A DNA stretch of 64,000 bases from Monodelphis domestica (GCF_027887165.1 NC_077228.1:104186350-104250349); one strand, 5' to 3'; shown: positions 11,411 through 22,550, numbered from the stretch's first letter. Numbers and translations are program-made. Notes: generated by a model from the sequence alone, not told the origin.

Positions 11411-14400
11411 TTTCCCTTCTCCCTGTAATCTCTAGCATTTAAGTAGGTCATCAAGACCTGGTGATGCCAAGTTGAGAATCAGCTAGCTATATAGCCAATA
11501 TTCACTAAGCATGTGGCTTAATTCATTAAGTATATGACCATGATCAGGTTATTTCTACCATCTCAGAGTCTCCATCCCTCAGTTATCCAATCTATAGAAT
11601 GGGGAGAAGGGGAGGAAGAGGTAAGGGATCTTAAGGTATTATTTCTTTTTAAACTCCATTAACTTCAAAAATGCAGAGTCTATGAAGGTGGCCCCATAGC
11701 CTCTTGATCAACATGACATTAGTAGATTACTCACTTTATTCACTCCTATCTCAATTCTATTTTCTTGAATCCTTTGAAGACCAAACTCTTCTAGACCTGA
11801 CATGGAGGGTAGTAAATGAATAGAGGATCCTTGGCCACCCTTCATCACTATCTTTTTTCCTTTTCTTTTCCCTTAGGTCCATGTTTTTTCTTATCTTGTC
11901 CAATTGGCATTGAGGACTTTCGCACTTGGTTCATTGACCTTTGGAACAATTCCATCATTCCTTACCTGCAAGAAGGGGCCAAAGATGGGATCAAGGTGAG
12001 ACCCCTCCCGCTCTCATCCACTGGTTCCACTCCTGCTACAAGATCAGACCCCTTCAAGTGGCTAAATGTGCAAATCCCTATAGTGGCAGAGCATGAGACT
12101 CACGTCCCCTGTGAAATCATAAATGAAAGGGAATTATGAGGATAGGTGGCTGGATTGCTCCCCTACTGCTTCTGTCTGACAATTCAATCTAATTCAATTT
12201 AACAAATATTTGTCATCTATTAACAAGCGCTATACAAGGTATTATAGAAAATAGAAAGTTTAAGCGAATACACACCAATGTCATCTAGTCTAGCCTTCCT
12301 GAGTCTGAGCCACTTTCTAGGAATGAGACAATTTTTTTGAATACTGCAGGTCAGAAGTCAGATGACCTGAAAGACCCAGTAGACTTGGGTTTCAGTCCTG
12401 GTTTAGCCATTAATTTACCTTGAGTACCTCCTAGCTATATGACCCTGGGCAAGTCACTTGATCCCCACTGCCTAACTCTTACGGCTCTTCTGCCTTAGAA
12501 CTAATACTCTGTATTGATTTTAAGATGGAAGGAAAGGGCTTAAAAAAATTGTCATGAGACAATGGTCAAGTCTCTTAGCTTCTCTAGACCAATTTCTTTA
12601 CTTACAAAATAGAGATAATAATTCCTGTCCTGCCTACTTCACTGAATTGTTTCCAAGATGAAATGACATACATGGAGGCAAGGGGGTGGGGGAATCTAGT
12701 CAAAAGCTAGCTTTTGGATAACCATAATATTGCGCAGGCCAGTTAGTAAGACAAACCTGTTTCTGAGTCTCATTGTCATCTTCTGTAAAATGAGGGGATT
12801 GAACTTGAGATCTCTAAGGTTCCAGCTCTAACAGCTGGGATCTATGAACCTAGAAATAGTAATGTGTTATTGGTCAAGTCTGATGCATTAACTTTTTGAT
12901 GTGGGTTTTTTTGAGATGGGTATCAATGATGTGGCAGGTTTGCAGGAGAACATCACCATCGTTTTTGTTTATTTATCTACTTATTTGCTTATGTATTTCT
13001 TTTTTCCCCCCTAAACCCTTAACTTCTGTCTTAGGATCAATACTAAATATTGGTTCCAAAGTCTAGGTAATTGGGGTTAAGTGACTTGCCCAGGGTCACA
13101 CAGCTAGGAAGTGTCTGGAGCCACATTTGAACCCAGAACCTCCTATCTCCAGGCCTGGCTCTCTAGCCACTGAACCACCTACTTATATACTCCCTACTTA
13201 TATATCTCTTTAGAATTCTCATTGCTTTTTTTCTACTTCTAAAACTTGGGCACGAAGGGGAGAGAATCTATGGAGAAGGGAGTATCTGGGGAGAAGAAAG
13301 TTGATTGGGAGATGGCTCTATGAGATGAAGCCCAGGTGGGACAGGAGATGGAGGAAGTCTCAGGGCTCAGATTCTGAAAGAGTTCAAGTTCTCCATGGGA
13401 ACTAGCAAGAGACATGGAAGCCATAGATCAAGGTGAACAATGGTTTTGATGATCTTATCTCTTTCTCTCTAGGTCCATGGACAGAAAGCAGCTTGGGAAG
13501 ATCCAGTAGAGTGGGTTCGAGACACCTTGCCTTGGCCCTCAGCCCAACAGGACCAATCAAAGCTGTATCACCTGCCTCCACCTAGTGTGGGCCCTCATAG
13601 CACAGCCTCACCCCAGGAGGAGAGAACTGTCAAGGACAGCACCCCCAGTTCTCTAGACTCAGACCCTCTGGTGAGTAAAGGCCACACCAATGAGAGGATG
13701 GAGAGATATAAATCTGGCTCAGGTGCTGATGGCTAAATGAAAATGTTGGAACCCAGGGCCACAGGGAAGGCAAGCGTTGAGTCTTTCTTGGAGAGTTTTT
13801 AAGGCGAGTGGGAGCTAGGATTAGAAGAGTATGAAGTGTGTATCAGGGTTCTCTTAATTCTCATTGCCATTCTGATACCCTAAAAATCTGAGCTTTAAAG
13901 GTTGCTTCAGCTAGGTGTACCTCAGAACTCCTGGTCAACTGTCTCGGTAGACAGGCTAAACTAGACTGAGGGTAACCACCAGGCCTGAAATTCATCAATG
14001 AGTTGTGGAGGTTGTCTAATCCAGGCATGTGAAGTCATCTTCATGAGTTCAAAACTGGCCCCAGACTTTTACTAGCTGTGTGGCCCTAGGCAAGTCAACC
14101 GTGTTTGCCCCATTTTCTTCACCTGTCAAATGAGCTGGAGAAAGAAACGGCAAATCACTCCAGTATCTTTGCCAAGAAAACTCTAAAAAATGGGGTCCCT
14201 GAAGAGTCGGATATGATTGCAAAATGACTGACCTGAAGAAATGAGGCTAGCTATTAGGAAGGTAGGGTGAGCAGTGGTTAGCACAGTGCCAGGCACACAA
14301 TAGGCATTTAATTAATGCTATTTGACTGGTGGACTTGATGGAAGAGATAATTGGAAAGTCTTAATTAAAAGGATAATTCGTCCATTTTGGAAGTAGAACA

Positions 14401-15976
14401 AAAATGGGGATGGGGTGGGGAGATCAGATTTGTTGGTGAGACAGCCATTCACATTCTGCTTTGTTTTCTAGTGATTTATATGCATGTCATCCTTACCAGA
14501 TGACAGATAAAGGCAAGGAAGTATATAGGTGGAAAATCACTGGACTTTAAACTCAGGAGACCTGAGTTCAGAGGTATCAAGGTAGCACAATGGAATCAGG
14601 AACACCTGAGTTCAAAACCTGCCTATGATACTTCCTAACTCTGTGATCCTGGGAAAATCATTTAACCTCTGTCTGCCTCAGTTTCCTCATTTGTAAAATG
14701 ACGGTAATGGTAATAGCACCTATCTCCAAGAGCAGTTGTAAAGATAAAATGAGGTAATACAGGGAAAGGATATCTAAATGTCCACTATTATTGTTATTTT
14801 CCTGGAAGACAGCTAGATGAGTGCTGGGCCTGGAGTCTGAAAGACTCATCTTCCTGAGTCTAGCCTCAGATACTTATTAGCTGTGTGACCCTGGGCAAGT
14901 CACTGAACCCTGTTTGCCTCAGTTTCCTCATCTGTCAGATTGAGTTGGAGAAGGAAATGACAAAACACTCAGTATCTTTGCTAAGAAAACCCCAAAGCCC
15001 AACAATTGGGGAATGGCTAAATGGGTTGTGGCATGATTGTGATTGATCACACTGCTATGCCAAAAGAAATGATGAGCAGGTTAATTTTGGAAAAACATGG
15101 GAAGACTGTGAAGAGTGAAACAAGCAGAACCAAGAGCATACTATATACAACACAGAAATATAGTGTGAAGAATGACTTGTGTACATCTGTCTCCAGATAA
15201 AGAACTAAGGAGAAATAAATAAGAAATTGCTTTATAGGTACATAGATATCTATCTTTTGGTCAAGTGATGCCTTCTCTAATGGTGGGGCGGGAGGGGTTT
15301 CAATTGGGTATTTTAGTGTAACAAATAAATTTTAATTTTAAAAATGAAAATAAAACCAAATGAGGTAAGGAGGAATCCAACATGATTGAACAACAAATAT
15401 TTTCCTGGCTCCAGCTATGTAGTCTTCGGCAAGTCACCGAACCTCTTTAAACAGATTTCCTAATCTATAAAATAGCAATAACAATACCTGAGTTGTCTAC
15501 TTCAAAAGATTCCTAAGAAAGTACTTTATAAATCCTAAATTACTATAGAAATGTGCATCATCATTAAGCTCTTTGAGGGCAGAGACCATACGTAGCTTAC
15601 TTATTTTGGTATCCCACACAAAAGCCTAACCCAGTGCCTTGAACATTATTTAAGCAGTCAATCAATGTGTACTGACGGGAAGAGAGTAGCTGGTGAGGAA
15701 GCTATCAGAATGTTCCTTGTCACCTTCTAATATTCTCTAATGCCGCCATGTCTTAGATATGTTGGAGAGCCTTTGCACTAGGTTCAAGATCAGGATTTCT
15801 TCCCCTCTCCCCTCAACTCCCCCAGATCCAAACTGTGAGAGCCTGCTAACCTTTAACCACCCATTCTTGCCCCACTTCAGATGGCCATGCTGCTGAAACT
15901 CCAAGAAGCTGCCAACTACATTGAGTCTCCAGACAGAGAAACCATCCTGGACCCAAACCTGCAGGCCTCCCTTTGA
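3797..15976 (+). CDS. NAV1: Neuron navigator 1, C-terminal 652 residues (13 coding exons; 5' part outside window)
   Basis: Coding exons: 3797-3993, 5268-5433, 5522-5690, 6233-6330, 6713-6808, 7074-7233, 7570-7805, 8447-8601, 8751-8822, 10798-10994, 11877-11995, 13473-13670, 15881-15976 (TGA at 15974). Every intron is GT-AG, all phases agree, and the sum is 1959 nt, an uninterrupted frame. The first exon starts in phase 0 after an AG acceptor, so the protein continues upstream of the window. The product is recognised from LRSSFNKAFSIKKGPKS near the start, the coiled coil, the AAA+ core and the end ILDPNLQASL. NAV1 is known as a microtubule plus-end protein of developing neurons that acts in axon guidance and migration; its paralogues are NAV2 and NAV3. 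In exon order the fragment has a Ser/Pro-rich linker (residues 1-65 of the fragment), a coiled coil (about 75-140), a conserved region before the ATPase, and the AAA+ domain. IPO9 follows in the same orientation, as in human 1q32, which supports orthology. A micro-exon between the first two listed exons may exist in other isoforms. Confidence 0.96.
4194..4260 (+). repeat. Type A SINE head fragment
   Basis: 'ggggcagctaggtggctcag' through 'gattcaaatctg'; it is cut off by the inverted duplication that follows. Confidence 0.8.
4261..4609. repeat. Inverted repeat of a type A SINE plus flank
   Basis: Arm 1 at 4261-4403 (+ SINE) and arm 2 at 4468-4609 (- SINE) are reverse complements at roughly 90% by eye, with a spacer of about 64 nt. 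Identity includes 12 bases outside the SINE (TCTCCTGGGATG / CATCCCAGGAGA). It lies in the intron between exons 3797-3993 and 5268-5433, so the pre-mRNA can fold into a long hairpin. Confidence 0.9.
4615..4850 (-). repeat. MIR element
   Basis: 'aataataaccagcatttata', 'tttgcccaaggtcccatag' and 'attcgaactcggctctt' match an antisense MIR nearly full length. Confidence 0.75.
5268..5690 (+). other. NAV1: NAV1 exons encoding the central coiled coil
   Basis: Exons 5268-5433 and 5522-5690 encode an acidic run (NEEEEEPEKKE) and then a heptad-rich helix containing ELRSELWEKEMKLTDI and, after the short 88-nt intron, LEVDLLKAENDRLK. The helix ends in a Ser/Pro/Gly-rich linker (PGPSSGSTPGQAPGSSA). Coiled coils of navigators are thought to mediate self-association. 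The first exon starts with ATG directly after the acceptor (gag ATG TTC CAT), but the codon is internal in the reading frame, not a start I would call. Confidence 0.85.
5880..6055 (-). repeat. MIR element
   Basis: 'cattttacagatagggaaac' and 'tgaggctgataaaagttaag' are the antisense MIR core. Confidence 0.75.
6450..6600 (+). repeat. L2 3' end fragment
   Basis: 'gctcatcgaggacaggaact' and 'cctggcatatagtaggagct' match the L2 tail region. Confidence 0.6.
7570..8822 (+). other. NAV1: NAV1 AAA+ ATPase core (Walker A and Walker B exons)
   Basis: Exons 7570-7805, 8447-8601 and 8751-8822. The Walker A loop GPSGTGKT lies at 7680-7703 (residues 333-340 of the fragment). The Walker B strand VILLDDL lies at 8519-8539 (residues 399-405). 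Its second acidic residue is Asp, not the Glu usual in AAA+ enzymes. A Thr-Asn pair in GTTNQP (exon 8751-8822) is in the place of a sensor-1 polar residue. The following exons 10798-10994 and 11877-11995 carry the small subdomain, including RYLRRKL and WNNSIIPYL. The intron after 8822 is nearly 2 kb and repeat-rich. Confidence 0.9.
9104..9293. mobile_element. Non-autonomous hAT-like element (about 190 bp)
   Basis: Left end TAGGGGGTCAGCAAATTATG and right end TTTTGGCAACCCCTC are imperfect inverted repeats; the internal 'agccaaatctg' and 'ctggatttggccc' are also complementary. Flanks agttagaa and agttaatc may be an eroded 8-bp duplication. Confidence 0.65.
9430..10330 (+). repeat. Ancient interspersed repeat, family not assigned, split by a SINE
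   Basis: 'cctgtgccctcaagtacatt' and 'ggattccaggcagagaagta' before, and 'gggtgctcacattctaacag' after, a type A SINE at 9931-10110. Same family as 1000-1760. Confidence 0.5.
9931..10110 (+). repeat. Type A SINE
   Basis: 'agcagttaggtagctcagtg' through 'agtattgattctaagatgga'; slightly shortened in the middle. Confidence 0.88.
11061..11335 (+). mobile_element. LINE 3'-end fragment (family shared with 42935-43481)
   Basis: 'tatgattggggatgtag', 'aaatgatcaccctggtgca' and 'ttgtaaccatgggaaaatat' repeat in the minus-strand copy at 42935-43481 and in part at 26945-27075. It ends in an A-rich tail. Confidence 0.75.
11348..11408 (+). repeat. (GA)n microsatellite
   Basis: About 30 uninterrupted GA units in a NAV1 intron, next to the LINE tail. 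Confidence 0.95.
12345..12545 (+). repeat. Type A SINE, divergent
   Basis: 'ctagctatatgaccctgggc' and 'actctgtattgattttaaga' are clear; the head is eroded. Confidence 0.75.
12565..12860 (+). repeat. MIR-like fragments
   Basis: Two adjacent pieces: 'gtcaagtctcttagcttctc' with 'ataataattcctgtcctgcc', and 'ttctgtaaaatgaggggatt'. Confidence 0.6.
13010..13190 (-). repeat. Type A SINE
   Basis: 'cttgcccagggtcacacagc' and 'ctccaggcctggctctctag' in antisense orientation; the 3' end has lost part of its loop. Confidence 0.85.
14030..14245 (+). repeat. Marsupial SINE, type B
   Basis: Type B has a tRNA-like head but the end 'ctgtaaaatgagctggagaa ... cagtatctttgccaagaaaa ... gaagagtcgg'. All three blocks are present here. 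Confidence 0.8.
14575..14800 (+). repeat. MIR-like SINE
   Basis: 'tctgcctcagtttcctcatt' and 'ggtaatagcacctatctcc' follow a degenerate head. Confidence 0.65.
14808..15000 (+). repeat. Type B SINE
   Basis: 'gctgtgtgaccctgggcaag', 'ctcagtttcctcatctgtca' and 'cagtatctttgctaagaaaa' in order. Confidence 0.82.
15001..15345 (+). mobile_element. LINE 3'-end relic
   Basis: 'caattggggaatggctaaat', 'gagtgaaacaagcagaacca' and a degenerate A-rich end. The same opening block, as 'ccaattggggaatggc' variants, occurs inverted at 42935-43481. L1-like by recalled pattern. Confidence 0.65.
15410..15680 (+). repeat. MIR fragment followed by L2 tail
   Basis: MIR-like 'gcaagtcaccgaacctcttt' up to 15560, then L2-like 'ctctttgagggcagagacca' and 'cagtcaatcaatgtgtactg'. 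Both lie just before the last NAV1 coding exon. Confidence 0.55.
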
Positions 15977-16766
15977 AGACCTAGCCACCATTGTTGGCCC
16001 AGAGAGCAGAGTGAGCCGGCCTCAGCTATGTCAGCCCTTCCTTCTCTTCTTTCAGAGAACCCATCTACAGCCCAGAAAAGGGACCTGGAGAGAGTTGGTG
16101 GGAGGGGAGGGGCAGGTTTTCTGGTGCTGCACCTTTGAGGACTTCCTAGGGTTGGTGGGGTGGGGTAAGAGGAGCTTATTCCTCTGGATAAAAGACTGGC
16201 CTCCTCTCAAGACTTTGGGGAAAGAAGGATTCTGGGAGGTTTTTTTTTCCTTGGTTTTCTGTCTCAATTACAAACTCTTGGGCTTTATAGGCAGGTGAAA
16301 AGGCATCAGGAGAAACCTGCAGCAGTTCCTAGCCAATTATGGACAGTTGTGTGGGAGATGGTCCTATGAGGTGAAACCTGGGGCAAGGGGAGGCAGGAGC
16401 TCCCCAGATTCTCTCCCAGCCTCTTCCCAACCCTACTGCCACTGCCAGCAGCTCTCCCTCAGAGACCTGGATGGAGCCTAGAAAAAAAGAAGCATGTGGT
16501 TAAAAAAAATTTTTTTAAATAAAGGTTTAATTCTGTTGATAAAGGGTTAAAAATCAAATGGAAAAGATGAAGCTGGAGAGGGGACACAGTTGTCAAGGTA
16601 GAGAGAGAGCTGCCCACTCCCATTCCCTGGATGGCCCAGAGGATGTCCTCAAGATGGCTGTCAACACGAGCCCCACCAAGCCACAGACAACATCCCCACA
16701 TCTGGCCCTGGGAGGACTGTTAGCTCTGTCTTTGTACCTTCTAATTTAATATGCATGAGGACAGCC

Positions 16767-16772
16767 AATAAA
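16767..16772 (+). terminator. NAV1: Proximal NAV1 poly(A) signal candidate (AATAAA)
   Basis: Exact hexamer, followed within 20 nt by the T-rich run TTTTATTTTGTTTTTC, a good downstream element. Use would give a short 3' UTR of about 0.8 kb. Another AATAAA at 16518-16523 has weaker downstream context. Confidence 0.55.
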
Positions 16773-17766
16773 CCCTGCCTTTTATTTTGTTTTTCTCCCA
16801 CTTATCTATTTATTTGTCCTTTCCCCTCAAAGACTAGTTGGTGCTTGGACTTCTTTCCAAGCTTTAGTGTGGATTTTTCAGGATGAGGGCTTTCTTTTGA
16901 AGGATCTGATGCTGTCCAACTGGAAGCAACTAAATTTTCCTGCCATGATATCCAGCTCCAGTGTCCTCACAGTTTATGGGGAGGCCTGGAGCCATGAAGA
17001 AGGACCAAGCCAGAGAACAAACTGGGGGGGTCTAGATATCCACCTTCCTTCTCTCAAGAAAGTACAAGCTCTAAACAGAAGCTTCGGGTCTAGTCCTAGA
17101 ACAATGGGAAGGGTCAAATTCATCAAGTTGGATGCTCAGCACTGCTCTTCACCATGAACTGTCCTCAAGGAAACCCTATCCAGAGAACTGGAAGGATAAT
17201 GATCTTCTATTATATAGTCCTGATGGTTATTAGGGGGCCTACCTGAGGCCAATTTCCCCAGTTGACACTTGCTTGACTTCAGGCAGTGAATTGTTCTTCA
17301 GGAGGAGATCACATCACCAACGCAGAAGATCTACAGAGTCAACGCAGAAGATCTACAGAGGTGGAGGGAGGAGAGGAAGGAACCAATATCCATCACCTGA
17401 AGAGATCTTCCCTGCTGAAGACACCCCCTTTCTCTGCTGCCCTAGAGGTTCTGAAAGGATGAAGAATCTGGAACCAATTTGTACCCCTTCACCACATGGG
17501 CCTTGGGGAGCCACCAGAGTCCAAATTCTAATTGCTTCCTATGGGCCCCAGAGAGCCAGCTAGAAAAGAAGCCTCCAATTGGATCTATGGTATATTGGGG
17601 CCAGAAGACCTAGAACCAAAGCCTGAAAGATTGTGAGATCATGCCTCTCTCTTGTATTGGCAAATTCACTTCCTTCATCTCTGAAAAACTCCAGGCGCAC
17701 CAGAGCCCACGCTGCAGCTTCATACCATAGCCAGAGTTTCTGGGCTTTACACATTTATATCCATCC

Positions 17767-17772
17767 AATAAA
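17767..17772 (+). terminator. NAV1: Second NAV1 poly(A) signal candidate (AATAAA)
   Basis: Exact hexamer within CCAATAAATATTATG; a moderate TG-containing sequence follows. Possible intermediate site; weaker case than the signals at 16767 and 22399. Confidence 0.35.
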
Positions 17773-20700
17773 TATTATGCTTACATGTCAGCGCGTAAAA
17801 CAATGGCCTTAGTGTTTATCCTTCAGGCTCTGGAGAAACAAAAAGAATTCACCTGAATCAGGAGGGATCCTAGCCTGGACAATTCTCTCCTACCCCGACT
17901 CCAGACCCGATGTTGTTCCAGGCAGCCTTCAATATTCAGCTCAGATGCTTCACTGCTCCCAACAAAAGGCTCCTCTGCCCCTTCCCATCCCCACATTCAC
18001 ATTCACACTGGTCATCCCCCACGGGTTCCAGTGCTGAGACCCATCTTTGCTCTTGCTGCTAAGTCCCTGATCCATGAAGACACCTGACCAACCCAGCTGT
18101 AATTTATGCAATTCTGTAACGGGAAGAGGCTCTTTGTCCAAGGATGGTGCTGAAATCACTGCCTTAAAGACCTCTGCTGTGCAGAGAGTGGGAGGCCCCT
18201 GAGCTGGTTGTCCCAGCTCAGAAGAAAAGGGGATATGAGATGGGCCTGGGGCTCCAGCAACATGCCAAGGCTCAGCTATCTAATGATGCCTAGTGCTGGT
18301 GGAAGGAGCACTTAGCGCCTTCTCTTCTGGTGCTGCTTAGCCAATGCCTTCTGACCTGGATTGTTACTGGCCAGTTGAGAGAAAGAAGAGATGAGATGCC
18401 TCCCTTTTTATTTTATTTTCCTGGTTCCAAATGCCTGACATCCCCCAAGGGAAGTTCAGGCTCCCCGGTAACCATGGAGACAGCCCTGGATTTCTTTTGG
18501 CTCCCTAACAGCTAGGGTCATGAAGGCCTCTCTTGCTCTGACTTTCCATCTCTGTTTCATTCCTGGGATCTGTGCCCCACCTCTGCTCTTGGTCTCCTGC
18601 TGCATTTAGCCCAGGTCTCCTGCTGTCCTACCCTAGGGTGAGTGTTTCCCCCTACAAGGGGAGAGATCTGACATCCTCAGAATTCTCTCAGGAACCTGGG
18701 ACCCTGTTTACAGTTGCACATCTGGGCCCCTCACTGGGAGGGATCAATCATCTTGCAGAGAAAACTCAGACATGGTGGCAGCTGCAAAAGGTTGAGCCTC
18801 CTCATGGTGCTATAACTCCCTGGGATGCTCACCCCAGACTCTGCTGAAACAGAAAGAACTTGATGTCTCCCTCACTGCCCAAGAGTACATGATAGGAGCA
18901 GACCCAAAACATCCCTTCTAGCTATGTCTCTACTCCCTTGCTCGGGTCATAGAGATCTTACCTTCAGCAGAGGAAAACGAGGTCCCCAAGGAGGACTCTG
19001 GTCCTCTGGCACCTTCAGAAGATGCCAGCCTATCTTGTCAAGGTTACCATTCCTCCTCTTTCTTTTTCCTGGAAGCCTTGATTTGGGTGGGAAATTACAT
19101 ATGTGGTATCTATACCTACCACCTTCTTTGGGGGAGAGCCACAGTCCTGGGAGAGGTAACATCTCCTCTGCTGTGGATGCAAATGGCCAACAAGTGGGAT
19201 GATCCAGCTGTCTCTCTTTGCCCTGGGCTCCAAAAATACAATTCTAGGTCAGTAGGGGCTAGCCTGGGATGTATCTGTTTGCTGCTTTCCTGTATTCTGA
19301 GACCTCATCGAGGAGACTTTTCAGTGAAACCACAAAATGTGCAGCTCTAAGGTGCTCATTTCTCTGTCCTTATGTAAATGTGTGTGCTTGTATCCTTGTC
19401 GTGTCAATCCACCATCAGGAAGCCACACATGGAATTAGAGAGTGGCAGGGAACAGGAAGCTGCTGATGGTCTGGAAGTGACCCCTATTGTAACCAGTTCA
19501 GTGCCAGAGTTCACTCTTAAATTGTCAGAATTCCCAGCACTCAAGCTAGGATCCTTAGGGCCACTGAAGTTTTTTCTTACACTTTCTTCCCTTCTTCTGG
19601 TGAATAAGTTCCCACAGATTCAGAACGTTCCATCCTTCCACCTCCAGAAGAAATGTTGGTGTTTTCTGAGTAACCTAAGGGATAAACTCTATCTTGGCAG
19701 GCTCTCTGGGAGGAAAGAAAGACAATAATTTAAAACCATGTCTTAATTACACGACACTGATCTCTAAAGGCTCATTCCATGGCAGCTCCATCCATTACTA
19801 CCATGAAATTTTGCTCACTCTGTAGGAAGTAGGAGAACCTAGTTCTGGAATCAAGGAGACTACAATATTGGACCCTGCACTTTAGCATCCAAGGCATTAC
19901 CTACCTGGGGGACACTTTCTCAATTTCTGTGTCCCCATCACACAATTAAAATGAAGTCTCATGAGAGGCTTGAGTAGGATTTTGCAAGTGATTTCCCAAC
20001 TCCTCATCATCTTTGTCCTGGGTATCCTGAGTCCCATCTAGGCTAAATAGTAAAAGGGACTCAAAAACACGCCTGCTGATGAGTTATTGATTACTCTCTG
20101 AGATCTTGAGCTGCTAGAAACAAGTGCCTGGTCAGAAGATCCAGGATACTAGTTCCCAGGCATTATAGCTAGGGTTCTGACTGGCAAATTCAATGTTGTA
20201 GCAACACTAGGAAGCCTTAGGAACTTAATGAAGTGGTAGGAAATGAGAAGGCAGAGGTCCTTCGATAATCAGAAGTGGATCAGACATGTATATCCCTGGA
20301 TCCACAGTCAACACAAGCACATTAAACTAATTAAAAAGACTGCCAACCCAATTCTCCCTATAGGGGCTTGTCTCCCACCCCCTTCACAGAAAGAATTCCC
20401 ACTAAGTGCCAGGATTTCCAAGGATCTTCCCAAGCATGGCTGTGGCTCCCAGAAAAGGAAGACACAACTATACAACTTGTTCAGTCATCAATCTGAAGAA
20501 AATTTTTAAAAAATGCACAAGGGTGAGGTGGCTTTCAGGGGACCAGGGGAAGCTGGAAAAGAGTTAGAATTTGAGGCTGGGGAGACAGATACTAGCTCTC
20601 CCACTTTCAGGGAGTTGGCTCCACATCATGGAGTTGCTTGTCCATTTTGAGGAAAGCTTGTCCATAACCCTCTGCTATTTTGGATATATTTTTACTTCCC

Positions 20701-22191
20701 AATGTGCCATGAAGAATGTTGTGACACCAGGCTGGCCATGGGGCTGAGAGAGGCGTATGGGTGTCTAATTCAGCTCTTTAGTATTTTAGAGGGAACTGTG
20801 AGTACTACACAGTCCCCATATTGAGAGACTTAAGGACCTGCAGTGAGGAGGTCCAAGATTCTAGTTCTGAAGCCACTTTTATGCCAATGGTGGCTGTTTC
20901 CCCAGATCATTTATTTTCTTTTTTAAAGAAGAGGCTACAAGGCAAGAGAGTGAGTATTTGTAACTGTCTCTGATGAGTATGAGTGGTCCAGACAGGAATA
21001 ATGATAGCCCTAAAATGAAATCTCTGAAAGGGGCCTTAGCCTCTTGACTCTGCCCTAGCCTTTTCTCTACTATACCTACTCAGGGCCTTTTTCTGGTCCT
21101 ATGTTGCTATAGGCTAGCAAAAACCCCAGAGGGCTAATGTTTCTATGAAGATGGTCATCTCTCACAACCTCTTATCCCTTTTTCTTTTGGGGATTTCAGA
21201 GATTCATGTTAGGGAGTGAGAAGGAGGGAGGTTTTGGCTAGACTCTCATTACCCAGAACAGTTGGCTGATCTAAAAGTTCCCCTTTTCCCAAACCTAGCC
21301 TTCTTTAAAGGCATTCAGAGTAGTCTAAAGGAATGGAGTCAACACCCCTCCATCTTTTCTCCTCACACCAGAAACAGGATGTGGTTCAGATAATTTGGTT
21401 GAATTTGTTGGCTACATTTTATTTTGTTTTGAAATCTGAAAAGAGTTTTTTATTCCCAATTTAAAGCTTTTTTTAGCTAATAGGACCATGAGAGAAAGGA
21501 AGCAAATCAAAAGATTTCCTCCAAGTAAAGAACTTCTAGCTAGGAGATAGAAAGATATTCTTAGTCCTTCCATTAAGCACCAGCTTGCTTTTTGAGCACT
21601 GGTGCTAACCAAGGGTCTGGAAAAAAGCTTTGAAGCCCTGAGAATGGTGAACTTGGCAAATTGCACTGAAAACACCTTTTTCTTTCCCAGAAGGCACATG
21701 ACATGCCCTTGGGCCACCTCCCTTCCCTTGGGAGCTTCCTACTTCACTGCCACCTCTCTGAGGCTAGGGGGAAGGGAGTGATTGGATTAGAGTTCCCAGA
21801 ATCCCCAGCCAGTCTCTTGGGCTACTGCTGCGCAGTGGCTCCTCATTTCCCAGTGTTAGCTTTTTTCTAGAACAAGATAAAAACTTTTTTTAATAAATCC
21901 ACCCTCCCACTATACCCTATCCTGTTTTAGACGGCATTGATTACGTGATGGAAACTGTTTCTCAAATGCATGGTATATCTCAAGCATAGGGCAAGTGGGA
22001 TGGGCCAGGGGACTTTTATAACTTTTTTTTTTAATTTACAAGGAGCAAAGCCCAATCAACAGGTCCCCAGCTCCATGTGTCTGTATGTGTGTATTTTCTC
22101 TCTCATTTGCGCTCCTTTTATTCCTTTCCTTCCACTTTCCTTTTTATATCTGATGTAGAGAAAGCAACATTGAACCTGGAAAGCAAATTGA

Positions 22192-22199
22192 TGTATATA
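22192..22199 (+). promoter_or_regulatory. Pumilio-type element (TGTATATA) in distal NAV1 3' UTR
   Basis: Exact match to the UGUANAUA recognition pattern of PUF proteins, about 200 nt before the distal poly(A) signal. The sequence match is direct; function is inferred and depends on the long 3' UTR being real. Confidence 0.4.
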
Positions 22200-22398
22200 G
22201 TTGCGGTAACAATCATGAAAAGAGCTGGGCTGTCCCCATAGCAACCTGTTTTTAATAAGAAATTGGTTAAAAATCAAATCCATGCCAGGGCCAGCTGGAG
22301 AGGCCATCACCACCAACAGCCTCACCCGGCTGCCCTCTCTCTACCCCAGGCATGTCTCCTCCCAGCTAGATTCATCTGTCTGATACCATTTGAGTTTC

Positions 22399-22404
22399 AA
22401 TAAA
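22399..22404 (+). terminator. NAV1: Distal NAV1 poly(A) signal candidate (AATAAA)
   Basis: AATAAAG in TTTCAATAAAGTTATC, followed by TGTATTGTCC and GGGTGTC, a GT-rich downstream context. It marks the end of the SINE-free block, so I take it as the likely end of the longest NAV1 transcript. Confidence 0.6.
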
Positions 22405-22453
22405 GTTATCTCCTGTATTGTCCAATGGGTGTCTAGCTCTCTTACCTCCATAA

Positions 22454-22465
22454 TCTCTCTCTCTC

Positions 22466-22545
<80 letters not shown>
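22454..22545 (+). repeat. (CT)n microsatellite just after the NAV1 transcript end
   Basis: More than 40 CT units, broken once by ATTT, starting about 50 nt after the distal poly(A) signal. Confidence 0.95.

Positions 22546-22550
<5 letters not shown>

Larger units (their letters stand above)
15977..22425 (+). other. NAV1: Probable NAV1 3' UTR, about 6.4 kb
   Basis: From the stop codon to the AATAAA at 22399 I can find no SINE, L2 or MIR copy, while the DNA on either side has one every kilobase or less. Such exclusion is usual for transcribed, constrained 3' UTRs. Several poly(A) signals occur (16518, 16767, 17767, 21892 and 22399), so transcripts of different lengths are plausible. The last signal is followed by a pyrimidine-rich stretch and then a long CT microsatellite. 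The end point is inferred; cDNA data are not available here. No open frame in this stretch looks like a gene. Confidence 0.65.

Noticed and set aside
16558..20509. Several 60-116-codon frames downstream of the NAV1 stop
   Set aside because: No codon bias, splice partners or family resemblance; they lie in the probable 3' UTR.
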